A stretch of DNA of 61,431 bases from JBNAVY01 sp049700195 (GCA_049700195.1 JBNAVY010000009.1:1-61431); one strand, 5' to 3'; positions 51,602 through 61,199 are shown, counted from the stretch's first letter. Notes: generated by a model not told the origin, from the letters alone. Program-made: numbers and translations.

Positions 51602-51628
51602 AGACGGAAAGAACTGTCCCCTTTGTCT
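51602..51628 (-). repeat. 27-nt palindromic repeat, right (inverted) copy
   Basis: A 27-mer that, read on the minus strand, begins AGACAAAGGGGA and ends CCGTCT, matching the copy at 47927-47953 in inverse orientation. Together they bracket the ABC exporter and the regulator relic. Short TTTTTT on the plus strand after it could also terminate transcripts. Confidence 0.55.
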
Positions 51629-51731
51629 TTTTTCGTTTTATTTTTATGAAAAAGTAATATATAATATTATTGAGAGTTATGTGAAGTTAATGGGAAAGAA
51701 TAATTTCCAATGTTATAAAGGAGTGAAAGTT

Positions 51732-54161
51732 ATGGCAGAAAAAGAGGCAGATGTTAAAAAGGTAATATATGAAAAAATGAATATTGATGAAGTAATAAAA
51801 AATTTAAAAGTGGATGTAAAAAATGGCCTTTCAAAACAAGAGGTTGAAAAAAGAATAAAAGAATATGGCTATAATGAAGTTCCTGACAAAAAAGAAAATC
51901 CTTATATTAAATTTTTTAAGAAGTTCTGGGGTTTGACTGCATGGATGCTTGAGGCTGTAATTATTTTGTCTTACATACTTCATAAGTATTTGGATATGTA
52001 TATTATAGCAGCACTTTTAATTTTCAATGCTATTATAGGATTTTTTCAGGAAGAGAGAGCCTCTGAAGCTGTTGAGGCTTTGAAACAGAAACTTAGAATA
52101 AATGCAAGGACATTAAGAGATGGCAAATGGATAATGTTACCTGCAAGGCAGTTAGTACCGGGAGATATTGTAAGAGTAAGAGCAGGTGATTTTGTTCCTG
52201 CTGATGTAAAGATTTTAGACGGGCAGTTGGATGTTGATCAATCGGCATTAACTGGTGAATCTTTATCTGTCTCTAAAAAAATATCTGATATGTTGTTTTC
52301 TGGTTCTATAATTAAATCGGGCGAAGCAAATGCAATCGTAGTTTTGACGGGTTCTAAAACTTATTTTGGTAAGACTACCGAGCTTGTGCAGGTTGCGAAA
52401 CCTAAGCTACACACTGAGGAAGTAACTTCTGAAATTATTAAGTGGCTTTTGATAATTGTAGGAGTAGCTTTATCTGTAGCATTTATTGTTTCTTATTTTG
52501 TTGGTATAAATCTTTTAGATGTGGTTCCTTTAGCTTTGGTATTATTAGCTTCATCTATCCCTGTTGCCCTTCCAGCAATGTTTACAATAAGCATGGCTAT
52601 AGGTTCAATGGAACTTGTAAAAAGGGGTGTATTGGTAACAAGGCTTAGTGCATCAGAAGATGCTGCAACAATGAATACGCTTTGTCTTGATAAAACTGGA
52701 ACTATTACAATGAATAAGCTTTCTGTAACGGGAGTTATTCCAATGGAAGGTTTTTCTGAAGAACAGGTTTTACTGTACGGGTCTTTAGCATCTCAGGAAG
52801 CTAACCATGATCCTATTGATCTGGCATTTATAAAATACGCTTTTGATAAGGGGATATCTCAGGAAGGATATGTACAAAAAGTTTTTCATCCTTTTGATCC
52901 AAAGACAAGAAGGACAGAAGCTATAATTGAAAAAGATGGGAAAACTTTTAAAGTTATAAAAGGTGCTGTGAATATTATTGCAGAACTTACTAAAGAAGAT
53001 GAGACCAGCTTAAATGAAAAAGCAAAAGATTATGCAGAAAAAGGTTATAGAACTCTTGCAGTTGCAGTGGGAGAAAATGACGAATCATTAAAAATTGTAG
53101 GTTTAGTAGCTTTATATGATATGCCAAGGCCTGATGCAAAAAAATTTATTGAAGAACTAAAAAGTCTTGGAGTTGCAGTAAAAATGATTACAGGTGATGC
53201 TCTTCCTATTGCTCAAGAAACAGGAAGGCAAGTAGGATTAGGGGAAAAAATTACTGATGCATCTAAATTTAGAGAAATAGCTAAGGAAGATATGGAAGGA
53301 GCTTCTAAAATAGCAGAGGATAGTGACGGTTTTGCAGAAGTTTATCCAGAAGATAAATATACCATTGTAAAGAGCCTTCAAGCCAAAGGCCATATTGTTG
53401 GAATGACAGGGGATGGAGTAAATGATGCACCTTCTTTAAAGCAGGCAGAAGTTGGTATAGCCGTTAGCAATGCTACTGATGTTGCAAAAGGTGCAGCAAG
53501 TGTTGTTTTAACAGGAGAGGGACTTTCAAATATTGTTGATTTAGTAAAGGTTGGCAGAATGATTTATCAAAGACTTTTGACATGGATATTTAATAAGGTT
53601 GTAAAGACTTTCCAGATTGTAATTTTTGTAGTTGTTGCATTTTTGATTACTAAAAAGTTTATAGTATCAGCTTTCGATGTTGTACTTTTACTTTTTGTAG
53701 TTGATTTTGTTACATTATCAATTTCAACTGATAATGCCAGATGGTCGCGCGAGCCTGATACATGGGATGTTAGTGGTATAATAAAATCTTCAATGGTTTT
53801 AGGTGTTTTAGTTGTATTAGAATCTTTAGCAATTTTATATGTGGGTCTTGAGTATTTAGGTATTAAAGGTGATTATAATTTAATCAGAACATATTCTTTT
53901 TCTATACTTTTTTATTTTGGTATGTTTACTGTTTTTGTTGTTAGAGAGAGAGGTCATTTCTGGGATTCAATGCCTAGTAAATCTTTAATTTATATTGTTT
54001 TAGCTGATATTATTCTTGTAACAGCATTAGTAACATTTGGGATCCCTAATGTAAAACCTCTGCCTATTGCAGTTACTTTGTGTGTGATTGTATTGTCATC
54101 AATATTCTCATTTGTTATAAATGATTTTGTTAAATATTTTATGTTAAGAGATAAAAAATAA
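51732..54161 (+). CDS. Plasma-membrane type proton-efflux P-type ATPase (P3A)
   Basis: An 809-residue P3A pump, resembling fungal/plant H+-ATPases and the archaeal ones. The N-terminal cation domain, LDVDQSALTGES (actuator), ALPAMFTISMAIGS in helix 4, the phosphorylated Asp320 in CLDKTGTITMNK, MITGDALPIAQETGR and MTGDGVNDAPSLKQAEVGIAVS are seen. ATG 51732 is preferred: AAAGGAGTGAAAGTT precedes it, whereas the TTG/ATG further upstream (51681-51690) have none. In bacteria it is uncommon and may aid proton expulsion or pH homeostasis. A strong terminator follows. Confidence 0.9.
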   Translation: MAEKEADVKKVIYEKMNIDEVIKNLKVDVKNGLSKQEVEKRIKEYGYNEVPDKKENPYIKFFKKFWGLTAWMLEAVIILSYILHKYLDMYIIAALLIFNAIIGFFQEERASEAVEALKQKLRINARTLRDGKWIMLPARQLVPGDIVRVRAGDFVPADVKILDGQLDVDQSALTGESLSVSKKISDMLFSGSIIKSGEANAIVVLTGSKTYFGKTTELVQVAKPKLHTEEVTSEIIKWLLIIVGVALSVAFIVSYFVGINLLDVVPLALVLLASSIPVALPAMFTISMAIGSMELVKRGVLVTRLSASEDAATMNTLCLDKTGTITMNKLSVTGVIPMEGFSEEQVLLYGSLASQEANHDPIDLAFIKYAFDKGISQEGYVQKVFHPFDPKTRRTEAIIEKDGKTFKVIKGAVNIIAELTKEDETSLNEKAKDYAEKGYRTLAVAVGENDESLKIVGLVALYDMPRPDAKKFIEELKSLGVAVKMITGDALPIAQETGRQVGLGEKITDASKFREIAKEDMEGASKIAEDSDGFAEVYPEDKYTIVKSLQAKGHIVGMTGDGVNDAPSLKQAEVGIAVSNATDVAKGAASVVLTGEGLSNIVDLVKVGRMIYQRLLTWIFNKVVKTFQIVIFVVVAFLITKKFIVSAFDVVLLLFVVDFVTLSISTDNARWSREPDTWDVSGIIKSSMVLGVLVVLESLAILYVGLEYLGIKGDYNLIRTYSFSILFYFGMFTVFVVRERGHFWDSMPSKSLIYIVLADIILVTALVTFGIPNVKPLPIAVTLCVIVLSSIFSFVINDFVKYFMLRDKK

Positions 54162-54164
54162 ACT

Positions 54165-54198
54165 TTTTTAAAAAACTCCTTAAAAAGGAGTTTTTTAA
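54165..54198 (+). terminator. Terminator of the P3A ATPase
   Basis: An 11-bp stem AAAAAACTCCT / AGGAGTTTTTT followed by T/A. Confidence 0.82.
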
Positions 54199-54223
54199 AA
54201 AAAGCATATTATGGGGGGATAAT

Positions 54224-55471
54224 ATGTCATTTGTTTCACAGATTAAATTTTTACCCAAAGAAATAAAGAGTTTTGCAGCTACTGAAGCTTTGCTCGGAAT
54301 TGGTATGGGTATTTTCGGATTAGTATTAAATTTACATCTATTAGCTTTAGGTATTTCTCCAGAAGTTATAGGCGCTATTAGCTCAGTTGGTGTCTTGATA
54401 ATGGGGGGATCTGCTGTTTTGGCAGGTATTTTGGCAAACTATATAGGACGTAAACCTGTTTTTATAATTGGAATTTTATTTACTGGTATTGGATATGGAA
54501 TTTTTGGTGCATCTACTTCACTAAGTTTATTTTATTTTGCTCAAATAATAAATTCAATTGGCATTTCTTTTTTGATTACAACAGAAATACAATTATTATT
54601 TTATTACAGCAAAACTAAAGATTTAGAAACATTTAGCTATAGTTTGCTTTTTGCTTCGTTTACACTTTTTAGTGGCTTAGGTACTTTACTAGGAGGTTTT
54701 ATACCCAATTGGCTGCCTTTTGGTACTACTAAGTATCAATATGCTATTTATATTTCTTCAGGAGCAATTTTGTTAGCAGCATTTTTAAGAAGTATATTGC
54801 TGCCAAACGTGAATTTGATAAAAAATCAAAATGGGAGTAGTAAGAAATCTAGATTATATAATAAGTTTGATGGGAAGATATTTTTATTATCATTTTTTAT
54901 TCTTTTATCAGGGATGGCTTTTTCAATGATAATTCCTTTTCAGAATGTTATTGTAAAATACAGATTTAATTGGAGCGATGAATATGTTTCATATCTTCTT
55001 ACAATAAGCGGTATATTTCTCTTTATAGGTTCAATTATAATGCCATATATTATAAATAAGTTTGGAAGAATAAAAGCTTTTTATTATATTTATATTTTAA
55101 ATTTGATTTTTACAATAATATTAGTATTTAATGTTCCATTATCAGTTTTTTCTATTGTATTCTTATTTAGAAGTGGAAGTTTTACATTATTAAATAATAT
55201 GATAGAAAGTCAGACAATGTCTGTTGTCAGTGAAGAAAAAAGAGATTTATTTGCTGGTACTAAGTCTTTTATAAGAAGTATTGGGTCAGCAATAGCCAGC
55301 TATTTAGCTGGCTATATTTTAGAAGGTAAGAATTATACCTTGCCATTTTTAATTACTTTTTTTCTTATAGGTTTAAGCTTTATCTATTTTGTATTTTTTA
55401 TAAAACCTATCTTTGACAAGGAATATAATACCAGTGATTTAATTTTTGAACCTGATTTAGAAAATATATAA
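54224..55471 (+). CDS. MFS transporter
   Basis: A 415-residue major facilitator with twelve predicted helices. The motif-A like GILANYIGRKPVFIIGILFTGIGYGIFG (read in two parts) lies between helices 2 and 3, and a central loop (about 195-215) carries KNQNGSSKKSRLYNK. Charged residues in helix 1 region (FAATEALLGIGMGIFGL) suggest a drug or small-metabolite transporter; substrate not inferable. ATGGGGGGATAAT precedes the start. It ends 2 nt before the convergent oppF stop, so the two genes have no separate terminator between them. Confidence 0.85.
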   Translation: MSFVSQIKFLPKEIKSFAATEALLGIGMGIFGLVLNLHLLALGISPEVIGAISSVGVLIMGGSAVLAGILANYIGRKPVFIIGILFTGIGYGIFGASTSLSLFYFAQIINSIGISFLITTEIQLLFYYSKTKDLETFSYSLLFASFTLFSGLGTLLGGFIPNWLPFGTTKYQYAIYISSGAILLAAFLRSILLPNVNLIKNQNGSSKKSRLYNKFDGKIFLLSFFILLSGMAFSMIIPFQNVIVKYRFNWSDEYVSYLLTISGIFLFIGSIIMPYIINKFGRIKAFYYIYILNLIFTIILVFNVPLSVFSIVFLFRSGSFTLLNNMIESQTMSVVSEEKRDLFAGTKSFIRSIGSAIASYLAGYILEGKNYTLPFLITFFLIGLSFIYFVFFIKPIFDKEYNTSDLIFEPDLENI

Positions 55472-55473
55472 TA

Positions 55474-56439
55474 TTATACAAAATGGCATGCTACAAAGTG
55501 CCCGCCACCAACATCTCTATATTCAGGAACCTTTTGGCTGCAAATTTCCCGAGCAATTGGACATCTTGTGTGGAATTTACACCCTTTAGGTGGATTGGCT
55601 GGACTGGGAAGGTCACCTTGTAGTACTATACGTTCACGTTTTAACTCAGGATCAGGGATAGGTACTGCAGATAATAGAGCCTGAGTGTAAGGATGTAAGG
55701 GATGATCAAATAAATCATCTCTTGTTGCCATTTCAACTATAGAACCCAGATACATTACCGCAACTTTTGTACTTATGTGTTCTACAACACTTAAGTCATG
55801 AGATATAAATAAATAAGTCAGCCCTTTTTGTTGTTGTAGATCCATAAGAAGATTTATTATCTGTGCCTGAATTGATACGTCTAAAGATGAAACTGGTTCA
55901 TCCAGAACAATAAATTCAGGATTTAGTATAAGCGCCCTTGCAATTCCAATTCTTTGCCTTTGTCCACCTGAAAATTCATGTGGATATCTATCAATATGAT
56001 ATGGTGCAAGTCCACAAATATCAAGAGTTTCTAAGACCTTATTTCTTAAATCTTTTTTTTGAATTAGGCCATGATCTAATAGTGCTTCTCCTATTGCATC
56101 CCCAATTCTCAAGCGTGGATTTAAGGAACTAAAGGGGTCTTGAAAAACAAGCTGCATTTTGGGTCTTAAGCGCCTTAATTCACTTTTCCTGAGATTATGA
56201 ATAGACACTTTATTATATAAAACTTCTCCGTCAGTTTTATCATAAAGCCTTAAAATGGTTCGACCTACTGTACTTTTACCACAGCCAGACTCACCAACAA
56301 GGCTTAAAGTTTCACCTTTATTAACGGAAAACGTAACATCATCAACAGCTTTTACGTTTGATATAGTACGTTGAAAGACACCGCCTCTTATCGGAAAGTA
56401 TTTTTTTAAGTTTTTTACTTCTATTAATGGTTCACTCAT
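55474..56439 (-). CDS. oppF: Oligopeptide ABC transporter ATP-binding protein F
   Basis: A 321-residue peptide-importer ATPase. Walker A GESGCGKSTVGR, the Q loop in LVFQDPFSSLNPRLRIGD, signature FSGGQRQRIGIARAL, Walker B FIVLDEPVSSLDVS and the C-terminal Opp/Dpp oligopeptide domain with CKFHTRCPIAREIC (an iron-sulfur-like Cys cluster found in this family) are present. ATG 56439 is chosen: AAGGGAGAGTGATAACA lies before it, and the GTG at 56448 falls inside that site. It is last in the opp operon and overlaps the oppD end region. Confidence 0.93.
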   Translation of the reverse strand: MSEPLIEVKNLKKYFPIRGGVFQRTISNVKAVDDVTFSVNKGETLSLVGESGCGKSTVGRTILRLYDKTDGEVLYNKVSIHNLRKSELRRLRPKMQLVFQDPFSSLNPRLRIGDAIGEALLDHGLIQKKDLRNKVLETLDICGLAPYHIDRYPHEFSGGQRQRIGIARALILNPEFIVLDEPVSSLDVSIQAQIINLLMDLQQQKGLTYLFISHDLSVVEHISTKVAVMYLGSIVEMATRDDLFDHPLHPYTQALLSAVPIPDPELKRERIVLQGDLPSPANPPKGCKFHTRCPIAREICSQKVPEYRDVGGGHFVACHFV

Positions 56440-56444
56440 TGTTA

Positions 56445-57419
56445 TCACTCTCCCTTATAAAGCCAGCAAGATACTTTATGGCCACTTTGGTCTTCTTCGA
56501 GTTGAGGCTGTTTTTGTCTGCATATATCCATCGCATGTTCGCAACGGTCACTAAAATAACAGTATTCACCTAGCCCTATTGGATTTGGTACCTGTCCGGG
56601 AATAGTATACAAACGTTCTTTTCTTTGTCCTATAATAGGTTTAGAATGTAAAAGTCCTCTTGTGTATGGATGCTTTGGATTTTTAAATAAATCTTTTACA
56701 GGTGCTTCTTCTATAACTTTCCCTGCATACATTACTATTACATAATCAGCCATTTCAGCCACAATTCCTAAATCATGTGTAATTAACATTAGAGCCATAT
56801 TTCTTTCTTTTTTTATTTTTCTTAAAAGATCTAATATTTGTGCTTGGATAGTTACATCTAAAGCTGTTGTAGGTTCATCAGCTATTAAAAGTTTAGGATC
56901 ACAGCTAAGTGCCATTGCGATCATTATACGCTGCCTCATACCACCACTTAATTCATGGGGATAACTAGTCATTATTTCTTCGGCACGAGGAATTCCTACA
57001 AGCTTTATAAGTTCTACAGATTTATTCCAGGCTTCTTTTTTTGTTATAAGTTTATGTTCTAAAAGAGGTTCCATAAGCTGATCTCCTATTGTTAAAACAG
57101 GATTTAAAGAAGTCATTGGTTCTTGAAATATCATACCTATCTCATTGCCTCTTATTAATCTCATTTCACTTTCTTTTAGCTTAAGGAGATCTTTGCCGTT
57201 AAATATTATTTTACCTCCTTCGATTTTACCTGGAGGAGACTGTATTAACCTCATTAAAGATAATGAAGTTACGCTTTTTCCGCAACCTGATTCGCCAACT
57301 ATACATACTGTTTCACCTTCTCTTATAGAGAAACTTACATCATTTACAGCTTTTACTACCCCAGCTTCAGTATAGAAAAAAGTTTTTAAGTTTTGAAATT
57401 CAACTATTTTATTTGACAT
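56445..57419 (-). CDS. oppD: Oligopeptide ABC transporter ATP-binding protein D
   Basis: A 324-residue ATPase partner of OppF. Walker A GESGCGKSVTSLS, Q loop MIFQEPMTSLNPVLTIGD, signature LSGGMRQRIMIAMAL, Walker B LLIADEPTTALDVT, His switch ITHDLGIVAEMAD and the C-terminal Cys motif CYFSDRCEHAMDIC. GGAGGAATCTTAA precedes the ATG. It ends 5 nt from the oppF start region, so the two are translated together. Confidence 0.94.
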   Translation of the reverse strand: MSNKIVEFQNLKTFFYTEAGVVKAVNDVSFSIREGETVCIVGESGCGKSVTSLSLMRLIQSPPGKIEGGKIIFNGKDLLKLKESEMRLIRGNEIGMIFQEPMTSLNPVLTIGDQLMEPLLEHKLITKKEAWNKSVELIKLVGIPRAEEIMTSYPHELSGGMRQRIMIAMALSCDPKLLIADEPTTALDVTIQAQILDLLRKIKKERNMALMLITHDLGIVAEMADYVIVMYAGKVIEEAPVKDLFKNPKHPYTRGLLHSKPIIGQRKERLYTIPGQVPNPIGLGEYCYFSDRCEHAMDICRQKQPQLEEDQSGHKVSCWLYKGE

Positions 57420-57431
57420 TTAAGATTCCTC

Positions 57432-58361
57432 CTAGATTTTTTGTTTAGGATCAAAAGCGTCCCTTAATGCATCACCAATAAAGTTAATAGAAACAACAGT
57501 TATAAGTATAGCGACACCAGGTGGAATCCAAAGCCATGGACGTTTTGCGAAATCTATCATATTGTTTGCTGCAGACAACATATAACCCCATGAAGGTGTA
57601 GGAGGAACAACTCCAAGTCCTAAGTAACTTAATGCAGATTCTGCCAAAATAGTCCCCGCAACGCTTAATGTAGCGGATACTATAACAGTAGGAAGAACGT
57701 TTGGCATCAAATGTTTTATGATTTTTTTTCTGTCTTTTAGACCTAATATTTCAGTTGCAAGCATAAATTCTTGCTCTTTTAAACTCAGAATCTGGCTTCT
57801 GATTAGCCTTGCAAGTCCTACCCATGATATAAAACCTAAAATAAACATAACGAGGTAAATTCTTTTGGAGGGTGGAAATTTTAAATCTGAAAGTATGGCT
57901 CCCAGCATTATAAGAATTGGAAGACCTGGCAATGCATACATTATGTCAGCAAATCTCATTATTAATATATCAGTCCATCCCCCGTAATAACCAGAGATTG
58001 CTCCTAAAAAACCTCCTATTAAAACTATAATAAGAGTTGCAACTATTCCAACTAATAAAGAAACTCTACCTGCCATCATTAAGCGATATAAAACATCACG
58101 GCCTAAATTATCTGTACCCATAAGATGTTGCCAGCTTGGAGGCTGATTTCCTGCGGCTACATCAAGTTTAGCACTTGCATAAGGTGAAAGATATGGTCCT
58201 ATAAAAGAAAATATAAACATTAAAGTTAATATAACTAAGCCGATTACGGCATATTTATTTTTTAGAAATCTATGAAAAGCATCACTCCATATAGAAGTTG
58301 CTTTTTTTATGCTTTGACCATTTTTATTATTTAGAGGTTGTTTGATATCAATTTGGTCCAA
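57432..58361 (-). CDS. oppC: Oligopeptide ABC transporter permease C
   Basis: A 309-residue inner-membrane permease with a hydrophobic N-terminal segment (about 40-62), then five helices of the BPD_transp_1 fold; the coupling-helix EAA motif is ATEILGLKDRKKIIKHLMPNV. The start is TTG 58361 after AGGAGGGGAAAAAA. The GTDNLGRDVLYRLMM and SYLGLGVVPPTPSWG segments are hallmarks of DppC/OppC. It pairs with oppB, 12 nt upstream. Confidence 0.94.
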   Translation of the reverse strand: MDQIDIKQPLNNKNGQSIKKATSIWSDAFHRFLKNKYAVIGLVILTLMFIFSFIGPYLSPYASAKLDVAAGNQPPSWQHLMGTDNLGRDVLYRLMMAGRVSLLVGIVATLIIVLIGGFLGAISGYYGGWTDILIMRFADIMYALPGLPILIMLGAILSDLKFPPSKRIYLVMFILGFISWVGLARLIRSQILSLKEQEFMLATEILGLKDRKKIIKHLMPNVLPTVIVSATLSVAGTILAESALSYLGLGVVPPTPSWGYMLSAANNMIDFAKRPWLWIPPGVAILITVVSINFIGDALRDAFDPKQKI

Positions 58362-58373
58362 TTTTTTCCCCTC

Positions 58374-59339
58374 CTATTTGAGTCTTACTCTTGGATCTGC
58401 TACGCCATATAAAACGTCAGCAAGTATATTTGATAGAATAGTAAGTGTTGCTATAAACATTGTAAATCCCAAGAAAAGCGGGTAATCTCTAATATATATA
58501 CCCTCTAAAACTACTTTACCAATTCCAGGCCAGTTATAAATTCTTTCAGTTATCATTGCTCCTGCAAATAAACCTGGAAGCTCTAAAGCAAAAAGAGTTA
58601 TTAAAGGTAATAATGCATTTCTGAGTGCGTGTTTAAATATTACGACATGTTCTTTTAAGCCCTTTGCCCTAGCTGTTCTTATATAATCTTGTTTTATAAC
58701 CTCCAGCATATTTGCTCTAAAGTAACGAGTTAATCCACCTATACTTATAAGCGTAAGTGTTGCTACAGGTAAAACCATGTGTTTTAAAACATCTGCTATA
58801 TGAGCCCATCCTGTAAAGTCACTCCCTATTGTAGTCATACCTCCGAGTGGAAATATTTTGTAATCTACAGCAAAATATTTCAAAAGCAGAAGTCCTAAGA
58901 AAAATGAAGGAAGTGAATATAATATGAATACAAAAAGTGTCACAAAATTATCATAAATCGAATACTGTTTTATTGCGCCTAAAATGCCCAAAATTGAGGC
59001 TATCAGCCATTCAAGAAACATCACAGTTACTGCAATTATAAATGAATTCCACATAAAAGTATTTATTACTTTCCCAACAGGCTGCTGAAACATTAAAGAA
59101 TCTCCAAGATCTCCCTGGAGAACCCCAGAAGCCCAGTTGATATAACGTTCCGGTAAGGGTTTGTCCAGACCATAATGAGCTCTTAATTGAGCAGCACGTT
59201 CTGCAGTCATTTTTGGGTTTTGTAACTGTGTTGTGACATAATCTCCTGGAGCCATTGCAAATATCAAAAATATAAGTATAGAAGCACCTATTAAAGTAGG
59301 TATACTCTGAAGAAGTCTTCTTATTATGAACTGTCTCAT
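58374..59339 (-). CDS. oppB: Oligopeptide ABC transporter permease B
   Basis: A 321-residue permease with six helices. RRLLQSIPTLIGASILIF starts it, then MTAERAAQLRAHYGLDKPL (the DppB outer segment), the EAA-like TARAKGLKEHVVIFKHALRNALLP, and EGIYIRDYPLFLGFTMFIA. GGAGGGTAAAAG is the ribosome site. It lies after a stem-loop that separates it from the oppA message. Confidence 0.94.
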   Translation of the reverse strand: MRQFIIRRLLQSIPTLIGASILIFLIFAMAPGDYVTTQLQNPKMTAERAAQLRAHYGLDKPLPERYINWASGVLQGDLGDSLMFQQPVGKVINTFMWNSFIIAVTVMFLEWLIASILGILGAIKQYSIYDNFVTLFVFILYSLPSFFLGLLLLKYFAVDYKIFPLGGMTTIGSDFTGWAHIADVLKHMVLPVATLTLISIGGLTRYFRANMLEVIKQDYIRTARAKGLKEHVVIFKHALRNALLPLITLFALELPGLFAGAMITERIYNWPGIGKVVLEGIYIRDYPLFLGFTMFIATLTILSNILADVLYGVADPRVRLK

Positions 59340-59358
59340 CTTTTACCCTCCTAATGGT

Positions 59359-59390
59359 GAAATGCCCGGGCCCAAAGAGCCGGGCATTTC
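59359..59390 (-). other. Intercistronic stem-loop between oppA and oppB
   Basis: GAAATGCCCGG (59359-59369) and CCGGGCATTTC (59380-59390) pair in 11 bp. On the minus strand no U-run follows, so it is unlikely to be a full terminator. Such loops often protect the upstream binding-protein message and give it higher abundance than the permeases. Confidence 0.6.
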
Positions 59391-59403
59391 AATTTATAAA
59401 AAC

Positions 59404-61152
59404 TTAGTACTCTAGAATTTCAACTTGATTCAGAGAGTTTGTGAAATCCCTATATGGGGAAATTTGGAATCCAACTATTCTGCAGTTTTTAGAATTCATA
59501 TTTTGTCTTTGATACATGAATATATATGGAAGATCTTCATTTAACAATTTATAAAGTTCTTTGTAAATCTGAGCACGTTTTGCCTGATCAAATTCCATTC
59601 GTCCTTGTTTCATTAATTCATCAGCCTTTGGATTTGAATATCCAATTTTGTTTTGTGAACCTTTTGTTGAGAATAAATTAGTTGGATCTGGTTCTGGTGT
59701 AAGTCCCCATGCCAAGAAATACATTTCAAAATCGCCTTTATTTATTTTATCAATTACAGCATTAAATTCAAGCTGCTCAGGTATAAATTCTATACCTAAA
59801 TCTTTATAATTTTCAGTAGCATAAGGTATTATAGCATCATTAACTGGGTTTGGTGATGTAGCAGCAAAATGAATAACAAATTTTTTACCATCTTTGTAAC
59901 GATATCCATCGCTGCCTAATTTCCAACCAGCTTCATCTAGTAACTGTTTTGCCTTGTCTGGATTGAAATCGTATGGATTTATTTCACTCTTGTCAGGGAA
60001 AGACCATGAAACCTTTGACTGAGGAACATTAAGTACTTCAGCAGCACCTTGATATACAGCATCAACTATAGCTTTACGGTTTAATCCATATGCTAAAGCC
60101 TGTCTAACTCTTACATCTTTAAACTGAGGAAGCTTGTGGTTGAAAGCTATATATCCATAACCATTATTTGGTAATAAGCTTACATCTACAAAACCTAAAC
60201 TTTGAAGCATGTCAACATTATCTTTTTTAGCACTTATATTGTCTGCTTCATAATCAGTTGTGCCTGTTTGTAAAAGCTGTAAAGCTGTTTCATCTGTTGT
60301 GGGTTTAAATATTACAGTTTGAACTTTAGAAACACCATTCCAATAGTTTGGATTAGCTTTTAAACGAACTTCCTGTCCTGGAACATACTTTTCTAAAGTA
60401 TAGCGTCCTGTTCCTAAGGGTTGTTGATGTAGAGCTTTTACACCATCAAGTTTACCTTTTGAGAAATCTTTGCCATAGTAATGTTGAGGAATTACTGATG
60501 TACCAAGGTTTCCTAATGTAGTTGCAAGCAATTCATCTAATTCAATTTTTATAGTATGATCATCAAGAACTTTAATTCCTTCTATTTTATCTGCATTTCC
60601 ACTGAAGTAAGCATCAAAACCTTTTATTTTAGCTGAAGACAGATCAGAGGGTCCATCATATTGAGGATCTGCTAAAACATAGTAGGAAAATTCAACATCT
60701 TTTGCTGTAAGAGGTGTGCCATCTGAAAATTTAACATCATCTCTTAAATGGAATGTAATTGCTTTGTTGTCTTTATCTATATCCCAGGATTTTGCCAATG
60801 ATGGTATATATGAACCATCAAGAGCTACATCTATTAATCCATCAAAAATAGTGTTGTTTACATAATTGTCATATGCAGTTTCTGAAAACAATGGATTAAA
60901 GACACCTTTTGGTTCGCCAATACCTATAACAATTGTATCCATGCGTTTTTTAGATTCTGCAGGAATCTTAGTAGGGTCAGTACCTTTTATCCAACTGTCA
61001 CCATCACTTACTGAAGCAACTGGTGTTGGTTTTGAAGCATTTTGTTCTGGAGTTTGCTGCGAAGAAGTGTTTGGCTTTGAGCAAGAAGTTAAGAAAATTG
61101 ATAAGAGAAAAATCATAGTCAATACTAAAGGTAGCCATCTTTTTTTAGCCAT
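59404..61152 (-). CDS. oppA: Oligopeptide-binding lipoprotein
   Basis: A 582-residue family-5 solute-binding protein. The signal KKRWLPLVLTMIFLLSIFLTSC ends at Cys24, the lipidated residue. A Ser/Thr/Pro/Gln-rich linker (about 25-50) is followed by the SBP_bac_5 fold: FSETAYDNYVNNTIFDGLIDV, SWDIDKDNKAITFHLRDDVKFSDGTPLTAKDVEFSY (in order, split), LGTGRYTLEKYVPGQEVRLKANPNYW, ALAYGLNRKAIVDAVYQG and PDPTNLFSTKGSQNKIGYSN. It captures peptides outside the cell for OppBCDF. AAGGGGGAT ribosome site. First gene of the operon. Confidence 0.95.
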   Translation of the reverse strand: MAKKRWLPLVLTMIFLLSIFLTSCSKPNTSSQQTPEQNASKPTPVASVSDGDSWIKGTDPTKIPAESKKRMDTIVIGIGEPKGVFNPLFSETAYDNYVNNTIFDGLIDVALDGSYIPSLAKSWDIDKDNKAITFHLRDDVKFSDGTPLTAKDVEFSYYVLADPQYDGPSDLSSAKIKGFDAYFSGNADKIEGIKVLDDHTIKIELDELLATTLGNLGTSVIPQHYYGKDFSKGKLDGVKALHQQPLGTGRYTLEKYVPGQEVRLKANPNYWNGVSKVQTVIFKPTTDETALQLLQTGTTDYEADNISAKKDNVDMLQSLGFVDVSLLPNNGYGYIAFNHKLPQFKDVRVRQALAYGLNRKAIVDAVYQGAAEVLNVPQSKVSWSFPDKSEINPYDFNPDKAKQLLDEAGWKLGSDGYRYKDGKKFVIHFAATSPNPVNDAIIPYATENYKDLGIEFIPEQLEFNAVIDKINKGDFEMYFLAWGLTPEPDPTNLFSTKGSQNKIGYSNPKADELMKQGRMEFDQAKRAQIYKELYKLLNEDLPYIFMYQRQNMNSKNCRIVGFQISPYRDFTNSLNQVEILEY

Positions 61153-61180
61153 TTTTTAAATCCCCCTTATTATAATTAAT

Positions 61181-61196
61181 AATGTTTTAAACGATT
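61181..61196 (-). promoter_or_regulatory. Possible operator at the opp start site
   Basis: On the minus strand AATCGTTTAAAACATT is an imperfect palindrome just downstream of the predicted transcription start. It may bind a repressor; no regulator can be named. Confidence 0.3.
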
Positions 61197-61199
61197 ACT

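Noticed and set aside
59359..59390. Terminator of oppA
   Set aside because: On the coding (minus) strand no U-run follows the stem and oppB starts shortly after; an intercistronic loop fits better.
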